NCBI RefSeq assembly: GCF_029537735.1
Contig: NZ_JARPUQ010000002.1
Location: 549,536-613,535 of the forward strand
DNA length: 64,000 nt
From: Robiginitalea aestuariiviva
GTDB lineage: Bacteria; Bacteroidota; Bacteroidia; Flavobacteriales; Flavobacteriaceae
Direction of reading: 5' to 3'
Shown: positions 1 through 8,387 of the stretch, in pieces
How the letters are laid out: each line of letters begins with the position of its first letter
How positions within the stretch are numbered: the first letter of the stretch is position 1
Notes under the pieces: generated by a model
Seen by the model: only the letters and a program-made list of their open reading frames with translations
Databases searched by the model: none
What the model was told of the DNA's origin: nothing
Made by a program: the position numbers and the translations under genes

Positions 1-68
1 TACTCCAAGCTTCCTGAGCGAATTTTGTCACAGTATTCAGCTACATATTCCCTTCTAGACTTAGCCAT
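1..68 (-). CDS. Partial cassette gene, 5' end only
   Basis: An open frame starts with ATG at 68-66 on the minus strand and runs off the left edge after 22 codons, reading M-A-K-S-R-R-E-Y-V-A and so on with no stop. The start lies 7 bases inside the cassette edge defined by the arm at 75-84, the same tight spacing seen for the other cassette genes. The product cannot be recognised from this fragment. It would be the fifth cassette counted from the recombinase. Confidence 0.5.
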   Translation of the reverse strand, partial: MAKSRREYVAEYCDKIRSGSLE

Positions 69-74
69 ATAAAT

Positions 75-258
75 ATTTGCCAACGCACCAGGGTATGCAT
101 CCGTGGCGTTTGCAGCGGATAGGTTTTGCCTTAAAACGGCTCCGCGGCAAAACCCCGCTGGGTTAGGATGTTTCCGGGCGTAAATTGATTATTCTTAAAT
201 GTAGGAATTTTTCGGGTGGGGGAGATGCAGCCATGGGGCATACCCGATGTTGTAACAC
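75..258 (-). repeat. attC-like site A (between cassettes 5 and 4)
   Basis: The outer arms are ATTTGCCAAC (75-84) and GTTGTAACAC (249-258). The inner stem is GGGTATGC (91-98) with GCATACCC (238-245), separated from CAAC by six bases on the low-coordinate side and from GTTG by three on the other. A second internal stem is GGTTTTGCC (122-130) with GGCAAAACC (146-154). It is almost identical over its length to site C at 1161-1346. The arm at 249-258 pairs perfectly with 630-639 across the next gene. Confidence 0.72.
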
Positions 259-263
259 GTCTT

Positions 264-611
264 TTAATCAGTCGTTAATGTGAATATTCTAATAATCATA
301 AATATCCAAAATCCGATTGCAGGAAAGGATAGCCCTATTAAAGTCCATTTTTTATTCGAATCTTTCCAAGTATTCCAATGCTTTAATGTTCGCCCAATTA
401 CCGCTAATCCGAGTCCAAGTGCAGTAGCCAAAGAAGGTAGAAAAAAGATAAAGTTGAATGTGAAATTATGAGGTCCATAACCTTTGTTAAATCCGAGTAA
501 TGGTTCCCTGAAATAATTAACGACAAGAGCAATCGTAAGGATTCCCAGGCTTGCAATAGCCATTCGAGCTGTCCACTTAATCTTGATTAAATGTCTTTGA
601 GCAAGTTCCAA
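264..611 (-). CDS. Cassette 4: small membrane protein of unknown function
   Basis: A 115-residue protein with three predicted membrane-spanning segments, near residues 17-34, 52-72 and 88-108, and short charged loops. I do not recognise the family. The reading frame opens with TTG at 611; an ATG at 563 would remove the first 16 residues but keep all membrane segments. It fills its cassette almost completely: the stop is 5 bases from one boundary arm and the start 18 bases from the other. AT-rich composition sets it apart from the chromosomal genes. No own promoter is evident, so it probably depends on read-through from the recombinase side. Confidence 0.6.
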   Translation of the reverse strand: MELAQRHLIKIKWTARMAIASLGILTIALVVNYFREPLLGFNKGYGPHNFTFNFIFFLPSLATALGLGLAVIGRTLKHWNTWKDSNKKWTLIGLSFPAIGFWIFMIIRIFTLTTD

Positions 612-629
612 AATAGGGTTTCGATAAAT

Positions 630-876
630 GTGTTACAACGCCCCAGGGTATGCGACCGTTCCGGACTGGCTTGTTTTGCGCCCAGGGCGGCGCCTTTTTT
701 CCTTTTAGGGATGCACTTCAAATTAGACGAAAAAGATCCAACTGAAGGCGCCCAAAGGATGGCGAGCAAAACAAGCTTGGAATAGAAGCTTCCCAGGTTT
801 GATTTAAGGTGAATTTAAAGAAAAATCTTTCAGGATGCGATGAAACCGGAATGGGGCATACCCGATGTTGGGCAAT
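630..876 (-). repeat. attC-like site B (between cassettes 4 and 3)
   Basis: This is the longest site. Outer arms are GTGTTACAAC (630-639) and GTTGGGCAAT (867-876); these do not pair with each other but with the arms on the far side of the flanking genes. The inner stem GGGTATGC with GCATACCC is kept, with the same six-base and three-base spacers, and is prolonged by TTCCGG on both arms. A further internal stem is GCTTGTTTTGC (669-679) with GCAAAACAAGC (766-776), 11 bp perfect. The interior sequence otherwise differs from sites A and C. Confidence 0.7.
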
Positions 877-878
877 GT

Positions 879-1145
879 TCAAAGAAATAAGATTACTACA
901 ACGGCGGTTAGAATTACGATTGCCAGAATAATTAGATTGAGTCGGTCCTTTAATTGATTTTCAGCAACAAGCTTTTCTTTGATCTCTTGAACAACCTCTG
1001 GATCTGATTCTGGAAAATCTGAGCTCTTAAAATCTTCTTTGTTTTTACGCGCCCGGAAATAGGTGTTACGCGAACCTTTAAGTGCATCCCGATTTTCACG
1101 GGTTCGCTTCATTGCATCTCTAGAAAAACCTGCACCTCCGGTCAT
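879..1145 (-). CDS. Cassette 3: small C-tail-anchored protein
   Basis: An 88-residue protein that starts M-T-G-G-A-G and has a basic N-terminal half rich in Arg and Lys, an acidic middle, and one hydrophobic segment at the C-terminus (about residues 69-88). A basic soluble part with a C-terminal membrane anchor is the likely topology. Short proteins opening with MTGGAG are, from memory, common in Bacteroidota, where they have no known function. ATG at 1145 lies 15 bases from the cassette edge, and the stop overlaps the region next to the other arm. Confidence 0.65.
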   Translation of the reverse strand: MTGGAGFSRDAMKRTRENRDALKGSRNTYFRARKNKEDFKSSDFPESDPEVVQEIKEKLVAENQLKDRLNLIILAIVILTAVVVILFL

Positions 1146-1160
1146 ATCTGCTTAAACAAT

Positions 1161-1346
1161 ATTGCCCAACGCACCAGGGTATGCATCCGTGGCGACTGCA
1201 GCGGACAGGTTTTGCCTTAGAACGGCTCCGCGGCAAAACCCCGCTGGGTTAGGATGTTTCCGGGCGTAAATTGATTATTCTTAAATGTAGGAATTTTTCG
1301 GGTGGGGAACATGTAGAGCCATGGGGCATACCCGATGTTGTAGTAC
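1161..1346 (-). repeat. attC-like site C (between cassettes 3 and 2)
   Basis: Outer arms are ATTGCCCAAC (1161-1170) and GTTGTAGTAC (1337-1346). The inner stem GGGTATGC with GCATACCC and the six/three spacer asymmetry are as in sites A and B. The body matches site A nearly base for base, including the GGTTTTGCC/GGCAAAACC hairpin, while both variable outer arms differ from those of A. A conserved body with changed arms is what cassette shuffling would leave. Confidence 0.72.
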
Positions 1347-1353
1347 GTTGTTT

Positions 1354-1791
1354 TTATTCCTCGGAAGGGTCGAAACCATACAAGAACTTATTAAGTCTTC
1401 CGCCAGAACTTTCCAAACCAACAATGTCCATTAATTCTTCAAAATATAGACATACACGCTCACGATCCTCAGTATCTAATTCCAAGTAAATCTCCCGGAA
1501 ACGATCCAGTCCTTGATCAATGGCTTTAAGATACTTCTCCTGTGTCGGATCCTTCCCTTCAGCAACTTTCTGAAAATCTTCGGCGGCAAGATTTATCTTT
1601 TCTGTAAATATTGGTCGAAGTTTTTCCTCTGCAATTCCAGGATAGTAAGAACCCTCTTCTTGGATAAATTTTTCCTTCATTTTGAACTCCTCAAACATTT
1701 CAGATTGACTTTTGGATGTCATCATAGAATCTTGGCTGTAAGAGGTATTGAAATAAGCAAATAGAACTAAAATAATTGTGAAGTTTCTCAA
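1354..1791 (-). CDS. Cassette 2: secreted protein, possible DUF4844 family
   Basis: A 145-residue protein with an N-terminal signal peptide (hydrophobic residues 4-15, cleavage likely near residue 20 after T-S-Y-S) followed by a mostly helical, strongly charged domain. The motif E-E-G-S-Y-Y-P-G near residue 45 and the C-terminal helix with C-L-Y-F-E-E-L-M-D-I-V resemble what I remember of DUF4844, an uncharacterised family; this assignment is tentative. The start is TTG at 1791, because an in-frame TAA lies just upstream and no ATG fits the signal peptide. Both ends of the gene abut cassette boundary arms. Confidence 0.6.
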   Translation of the reverse strand: MRNFTIILVLFAYFNTSYSQDSMMTSKSQSEMFEEFKMKEKFIQEEGSYYPGIAEEKLRPIFTEKINLAAEDFQKVAEGKDPTQEKYLKAIDQGLDRFREIYLELDTEDRERVCLYFEELMDIVGLESSGGRLNKFLYGFDPSEE

Positions 1792-1805
1792 GTAATTTAT
1801 TTAAT

Positions 1806-1935
1806 GTACTACAACGGTTCCGGCTATGGCCCGGCGCCTCATAGCACAGACCAACCCCGGATTGATTAATAAACCCTAATGTAGGAAAATTTCCCAAGCC
1901 TTGGCCGGCGATGGGCTATAGCCGTTGTTGTACGC
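1806..1935 (-). repeat. attC-like site D (between cassettes 2 and 1)
   Basis: The shortest and most divergent site. Outer arms are GTACTACAAC (1806-1815) and GTTGTACGC (1927-1935). The inner stem has changed on both sides compared with A-C: GGCTATGGCC (1822-1831) pairs with GGCTATAGCC (1914-1923) by nine Watson-Crick pairs and one G-U. The spacers remain six bases (GGTTCC) and three bases (GTT). Change on both arms with pairing kept supports selection on the folded structure. A short TAATGTAGGAA segment near 1878 is shared with the bodies of A and C. Confidence 0.68.
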
Positions 1936-1943
1936 TGGCTTCT

Positions 1944-2237
1944 TTATTTTTTTGATTCCCTGAATTGATATTCATTCTCAACAAAAACCAAATAATGAGA
2001 CATTCCCAGAACATCATTATTCCCTTTGATTTCCACCGAATACCATTTTTCATTTCTGACAGTATACGGGTTGTCCCAATCAATTTCCACATAATCAGGC
2101 ATTGCTTCCCGTACACTTTCAATTTTCATTCCACTTTCAAGATTATCCATCCATTCAATTGTATCGTTATAGTAATCTTTACAACTGATGATTAACATAA
2201 ATAAAAGCAAGAGGATGAGTAACTTGGTCCGATTCAC
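1944..2237 (-). CDS. Cassette 1: small lipoprotein of unknown function
   Basis: The attI-proximal cassette encodes a lipoprotein of about 97 residues. Starting at GTG (2237) gives M-N-R-T-K, then a Leu-rich hydrophobic stretch and a lipobox L-I-I-S-C near residue 19; the frame remains open to a TTG at 2258 exactly on the cassette edge. The mature part is acidic with several Trp and Tyr residues and no family I recognise. It follows the attI-like junction directly, so in an integron it would be the most recently inserted and best expressed cassette. Confidence 0.55.
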   Translation of the reverse strand: MNRTKLLILLLLFMLIISCKDYYNDTIEWMDNLESGMKIESVREAMPDYVEIDWDNPYTVRNEKWYSVEIKGNNDVLGMSHYLVFVENEYQFRESKK

Positions 2238-2250
2238 ATTTAAATAGCTT

Positions 2251-2315
2251 GCGTACAACTAGTTTTATGCAATTAAAGATAACGTTTATCCCCAAACCAC
2301 CCCCTCGGGATAACG
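2251..2315 (-). other. attI-like junction with direct repeats and hairpin
   Basis: GCGTACAAC (2251-2259) is the last cassette arm and pairs perfectly with 1927-1935, but no second half-palindrome follows toward the recombinase, unlike sites A-D. Instead there are two direct copies of GATAACG (2278-2284 and 2309-2315) and an imperfect inverted repeat, CGTTTATCCC (2283-2292) with GGGATAACG (2307-2315). A solitary core site flanked by direct repeats resembles the plan of attI sites of known integrons. The functional reading is inference. Confidence 0.5.
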
Positions 2316-2338
2316 AAAGGATTAATGGTTGAAAACAG

Positions 2339-2728
2339 TTAGATGAATTGCAGGTCAGCGAGTTCTTTGCCAATACGTTGAATGCCTTCCAGGATGCGGC
2401 GCGTTTGCCGGGCCGAGGGTTTTTTAAGGCCACGCACATATTGGGAAAGCAGGGAGGGAGACATCCCAATGCGATGGGCTAAAAATGAAGCATTCAGTAC
2501 CCGGTAGTACTGGAAGAACTGCTGCAGATCCAATTGCAGTTTAAGGTTCCGTTCGGTTACCACAAAACCCTTGTCATAATAGTAGAGGTTTAAAGCTTCC
2601 AGTACATGCTGGTACAATTCCCGTACATCTTTGCCTGTTGTAAAAACGGGAAGGTCTGTTGTATAGGCGGAATACCCCGTATCGGTACATTCCACCACAA
2701 TATGGATGTTCTTCTTTAAGGGCTTCAT
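2339..2728 (-). CDS. HicB-like protein with C-terminal HTH, no HicA partner seen
   Basis: A 129-residue protein with two parts. Residues 1-60 look like the partly degraded RNase H fold of HicB antitoxins (strand, V-E-C-T-D-T-G-Y-S-A-Y, then a short helix with L-Y-Q-H-V-L-E-A-L-N). Residues 72-125 form an XRE-type helix-turn-helix with L-A-H-R-I-G-M-S-P-S-L-L-S-Q-Y-V-R-G. HicB proteins repress their own promoter and normally neutralise a HicA toxin, but no hicA-size frame is adjacent. It sits between the recombinase and the cassettes in the same orientation, so it may regulate the array or the recombinase. Its own promoter region contains a perfect palindrome at 2791-2806. Confidence 0.8.
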   Translation of the reverse strand: MKPLKKNIHIVVECTDTGYSAYTTDLPVFTTGKDVRELYQHVLEALNLYYYDKGFVVTERNLKLQLDLQQFFQYYRVLNASFLAHRIGMSPSLLSQYVRGLKKPSARQTRRILEGIQRIGKELADLQFI

Positions 2729-2785
2729 AGGAGGTCCGTCAGTCGGGCTGGATTAAGCAGGCGAAGCGCTTGGCTACATTTCATA

Positions 2786-2806
2786 CAAAGGTAAATAAAA
2801 ATTTAC
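2786..2806 (-). promoter_or_regulatory. Promoter of the HicB-like gene overlapped by a palindromic operator
   Basis: On the minus strand TACCTTTG (2793-2786) fits the Bacteroidota -7 box TAnnTTTG and points toward the HicB-like gene and the cassettes. It overlaps GTAAAT-AAAA-ATTTAC (2791-2806), a perfect 6-bp inverted repeat. A repressor bound there would block this box, so autoregulation by the HicB-like protein is likely. No clear -33 TTG is seen. Confidence 0.55.
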
Positions 2807-2808
2807 TT

Positions 2809-3960
2809 TTATTCGTTCAGCCATAAGGGGTTTGAGGGAGTTTGGGTTGTTTTCGCTTCGTAGATACGGTCCAGCGGGCTGCGGATGTTCAGCAGGTCCT
2901 GACGGGAAACGTGGGTATAGACCATGGTGGTTTCCGGGCGGGAGTGCCCCAGCAATTCCTGAATGTAGCGGATGTCTACCCCCTGTTCCAGCAGGTGGGT
3001 GGCGTAGGAATGCCTCAGGGTATGGGGGGTGATGCGCTTCAGGATGCCCGCCCGCCGGGCGTTTCGTTTTAAAAATACCCGGATGCTGGTGGCGCTGTAG
3101 GCTTTGCCCCGTATGCCTTCGGCAAAATAGGTCTCAGGCTGGTAGGTGGCCAGGTAGTTTTCCAATAAGGGGACCAGCCGCTCAGCCAGTACCACCCGCC
3201 GGTCTTTGCGGCCCTTGCCATTCTGCACAAAGAGCTGGCGGCGGTGCAGGTCCAGGTGCTCCAGGCGCAGGGCCAGTACCTCGCCCACGCGCAGGCCGCA
3301 GCCGTAGATCAGGGCGGTGAGGGCACGATGCTTCAGGTTGCGGGTATGCTGCAGCAGGCTCAGGATTTCCGCCGTGCTCAAGACCGAGGGCAGTTTCCGG
3401 CTTTTTCGGGGCCGCACCAGGCCCTCCGGGTTCAGGGGGCAGTCCGGCAGGAATACCGAGAATTGCTTCAGGGCGCTAATGGCCTGGCGGTGGGTGCTGA
3501 TGGAGATGCTGCGCTTCAGCACCAGCCATTCCAGGAAGGCTTCCGCATCCGTATTGGAGGCGGCTTCCGGGGGCTTCCCCTTTAAAAAAAGCAGGAACTG
3601 GGCCACCAGGGAGGTGTACGTGGCCACGCTACTTTCGCTATAGCGCCGGGCTTGCAGGAAATTGCGGAATTTCTCTGCCAGGGGTGGGTGCCTGGGCAGG
3701 GGTTTAGGAAGGGATTCAGGGGCCGGTCTGGCCCTGGGCGGCAGGCGGGATTCCACAGCATACCCGCCAGCCTTCAGGTGGCGGATCAGCTCCGGGGCAC
3801 TCCCCGGGTCCGGCAAGTACCAGTGCCCCAAATCCGGGTCCCAGCGCGTACCGGGAAAGCTTTTGATGTATTCCTTAAGGGCGTGGGTATACCTGAAGGT
3901 GATCCGAAGGTGCTCCCGCCCTTCATACAGAAAGGCAGACAGGGTAACGGTATGGGCCAT
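2809..3960 (-). CDS. Tyrosine recombinase (integrase) of the cassette array
   Basis: A site-specific tyrosine recombinase of 383 residues. Residues 1-70 form an added N-terminal domain with P-G-T-R-W-D-P and H-W-Y-L-P, reminiscent of HARP-like modules. A SAM-like core-binding domain follows (about 92-175), then the catalytic domain. Catalytic residues are visible: Arg in G-L-R-V-G-E (about 224), Lys in N-G-K-G-R-K (about 249-252), H-T-L-R-H-S (His about 313, Arg 316), His in L-L-G-H-S (339) and Tyr in M-V-Y-T-H (348). The tail N-I-R-S-P-L-D resembles the end of integron IntI proteins, but the long insertion that marks canonical IntI between the Lys strand and the HxxR box is absent. ATG at 3960 is chosen; a TTG at 3978 would add six residues. 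Confidence 0.9.
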   Translation of the reverse strand: MAHTVTLSAFLYEGREHLRITFRYTHALKEYIKSFPGTRWDPDLGHWYLPDPGSAPELIRHLKAGGYAVESRLPPRARPAPESLPKPLPRHPPLAEKFRNFLQARRYSESSVATYTSLVAQFLLFLKGKPPEAASNTDAEAFLEWLVLKRSISISTHRQAISALKQFSVFLPDCPLNPEGLVRPRKSRKLPSVLSTAEILSLLQHTRNLKHRALTALIYGCGLRVGEVLALRLEHLDLHRRQLFVQNGKGRKDRRVVLAERLVPLLENYLATYQPETYFAEGIRGKAYSATSIRVFLKRNARRAGILKRITPHTLRHSYATHLLEQGVDIRYIQELLGHSRPETTMVYTHVSRQDLLNIRSPLDRIYEAKTTQTPSNPLWLNE

Positions 3961-4014
3961 GGCAGCGCTTTGGCCCAAGATAGGCCCGGGCCCTGCAGGC
4001 CCATTGCAGGAAGG

Positions 4015-4446
4015 TTAATCCTGCAGGGGCAGGCGCATGAGTTTGCTGTCTTTTTCTAAAAAGCCCAATCCCGCGTAAAGCCGGTGGGCAGGCAGGCGGT
4101 GGTGCCCTGTATACAGGAGTATTTCCCGGGCCCCTGCCGCGCGGGCCACTTCAATGAGGTGTTCCATAAGCCGGCGGGCAATACCCTTGCCCCGGGCCTC
4201 GGTATCCACCACCACATCTTCTACCCAGGCCTTGCAGCCGGACAGGACGGTGTAGGTGCACAGGGTGGCCATGCCCAGAATGCGTCCCTGCTCCCGGCAG
4301 ACCAACAAGGTAGGGGGGTGGGGGTGATCCAGTACGGCAGCCGGGTTTTGGGGGGTGAGTTTCGGGTTTAATTGCCGGAACAATGCCCGGATTTGTTCCC
4401 TATCCGCATCGGTCAGGTGTTCGGGGTGCAGTTGTTGGATTTCCAT
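4015..4446 (-). CDS. GNAT family N-acetyltransferase
   Basis: A 143-residue acetyltransferase with the GNAT acetyl-CoA loop V-V-D-T-E-A-R-G-K-G-I-A-R-R near residues 78-92 and the conserved strand-helix at the C-terminus (H-R-L-P-A-H-R-L-Y-A-G-L-G-F). The acceptor is unknown. It lies 54 bases upstream of the recombinase in the same orientation and could be transcribed with it, but its composition matches the chromosome and not the cassettes. Confidence 0.85.
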   Translation of the reverse strand: MEIQQLHPEHLTDADREQIRALFRQLNPKLTPQNPAAVLDHPHPPTLLVCREQGRILGMATLCTYTVLSGCKAWVEDVVVDTEARGKGIARRLMEHLIEVARAAGAREILLYTGHHRLPAHRLYAGLGFLEKDSKLMRLPLQD

Positions 4447-4595
4447 GCCCTAAGATACCTTATTTAAGCATAATCCGGGGGCTTTAGGGGGTTGTATAAG
4501 GCTTTAAGGCGCTTAACATCAAGTAGATGAATTTTTTTCAATATCTGTACGATTTAATTGACTATTTTGTTAACGAAAACTAAAAAAACTACTGT

Positions 4596-7481
<2,886 letters not shown>

Positions 7482-7514
7482 TACCTTAGGGGGAAGCCCC
7501 TTACCAGAAGTAAT

Positions 7515-7543
7515 AACCCGACAGGAAACTGTCGGGTTTTTTT
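7515..7543 (+). terminator. Intrinsic terminator of the TonB receptor gene
   Basis: AACCCGACAG (7515-7524), loop GAAA, CTGTCGGGTT (7529-7538), followed by T residues. Ten perfect pairs and a GNRA tetraloop. Confidence 0.9.
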
Positions 7544-7901
7544 ATGGGTGTTCTCCAAGCTGGGCTGCCCGAAAGCGTACCATCCCGGAAATCAGGGCGT
7601 AGGGTATGGGCTGTTTCCAGGGGAATTGCACCGAGCCCTTCCCTTGTTTGTAAGGGCGGAGTTGCTTCGCAAAGGCCGTATGTCCGTTGGGGGTGGCATA
7701 GAAGCCCAGGTGATTTTTAAAGGCCGCAAAATACACCAGGGGCTTACCACCCAGTTTGTACGCCGGCATGCCGTAGGCTATCCCTTCCGTTGCCCCCGGT
7801 GCCGCTTGCCGGATGGTTTGGCGCACCTGCTCCAGGATGGCCCGCAGGGGCTCGGGCCGGGCCTGGATATATGCGGTTACGGTTTCGGGTTTGGCGGGCA
7901 T
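7542..7901 (-). CDS. DUF1801 (YdhG-like) protein
   Basis: A 119-residue protein of the DUF1801/YdhG family, whose members include a Bacillus iron-chaperone-like protein; the function here is unproven. Recognisable parts are T-V-T-A-Y-I at the start, G-I-A-Y-G-M-P-A-Y-K in the middle and a Gly-Lys rich C-terminal part with Q-F-P-W. The start ATG at 7901 is preferred because the open frame upstream to 8105 has no family similarity. It is convergent with the TonB receptor. Confidence 0.8.
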   Translation of the reverse strand: MPAKPETVTAYIQARPEPLRAILEQVRQTIRQAAPGATEGIAYGMPAYKLGGKPLVYFAAFKNHLGFYATPNGHTAFAKQLRPYKQGKGSVQFPWKQPIPYALISGMVRFRAAQLGEHP

Positions 7902-8130
7902 ATCGAGCAGGGTGGGAACGGAAAGATACGCGGAATTTTTTTGCAGATAGCCCATCTTCAAAAGCTCCCGTAGCATCGGTGGCTGGGGTTGGCCTCCCTT
8001 CGGTCGCCCGACCCAGCGGTCCCGTCCTGCAACCTCGTAGCTATTGGGGCAAAACCAGCACAGCCAATGGCTGTGCGGTTTTTTCGTTCCTTCCGCATCG
8101 CTCAAATAAATTTGGCGCTGCTCAGAAACG

Positions 8131-8162
8131 AAAAAACCCGCCTCATCTGAGGCGGGTTTTGC
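8131..8162 (-). terminator. Intrinsic terminator after tRNA-Lys
   Basis: AAAACCCGCCTCA (8133-8145) pairs with TGAGGCGGGTTTT (8148-8160); on the minus strand the stem is followed by a T run. It lies about 10 bases after the tRNA 3' end. Confidence 0.85.
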
Positions 8163-8171
8163 GCTTGATCG

Positions 8172-8244
8172 TGACCCGGCTGGGGCTCGAACCCAGGACC
8201 CTCTCCTTAAAAGGGAGATGCTCTACCAACTGAGCTACCAGGTC
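8172..8244 (-). tRNA. tRNA-Lys (anticodon TTT)
   Basis: A complete 73-base cloverleaf on the minus strand. The acceptor stem GACCTGG pairs with CCGGGTC, the D arm has GCTCAGTTGGTAGAGC, the anticodon loop is CTTTTAA, and the T arm contains GGTTCGAGC. The discriminator base is A and CCA is not encoded. Confidence 0.97.
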
Positions 8245-8387
8245 ATGCTGTCAAAAAAAAGAACCGGGGTGCGGTTCCGAGGGTGCAAATATAAAATCAT
8301 TTTGTCACATTTCAAGGCTGGGGCGCATAAATTTCACCTTTGCCCAAAAAGGCGGATATTTGACGCGGAAACGCAAACCTGAAAACC

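Larger units (their letters stand above)
1..3960 (-). mobile_element. Integron-like gene cassette array with its tyrosine recombinase
   Basis: The region contains a tyrosine recombinase, a HicB-like regulator, an attI-like junction, four complete cassettes and one cassette cut by the left edge. All genes are on the minus strand and point away from the recombinase. Consecutive cassettes are separated by long imperfect palindromes at about 75-258, 630-876, 1161-1346 and 1806-1935. The outer arms pair across each gene, not across each palindrome: 249-258 with 630-639, 867-876 with 1161-1170, 1337-1346 with 1806-1815, 1927-1935 with 2251-2259, all without a mismatch. This is what circular cassettes with an attC stem predict. 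The cassettes are visibly AT-rich against the GC-rich chromosome to the right. Assignment as integron-like is inference; the paired arms are directly visible. Confidence 0.75.

Noticed and set aside
75-258. Interpretation of the palindromes as MITEs or transposon ends
   Set aside because: The variable terminal bases pair across the genes and not across each palindrome, and no target-site direct repeats flank the palindromes.
587-785. Open frames of about 60 codons on both strands inside attC-like site B
   Set aside because: They lie within the palindrome and cross cassette boundaries; no family features and no signal of their own.
75-1346. CRISPR array
   Set aside because: Repeats are long palindromes separated by genes of variable length, not short repeats with uniform spacers, and no cas genes are present.
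2339-2728. A complete HicAB toxin-antitoxin pair
   Set aside because: Only the HicB-like protein is present; no small basic HicA-like frame lies on either side within the window.
7902-8105. N-terminal extension of the DUF1801 frame
   Set aside because: Sequence is Cys/Trp-rich without family similarity, and ATG at 7901 gives the usual domain start.
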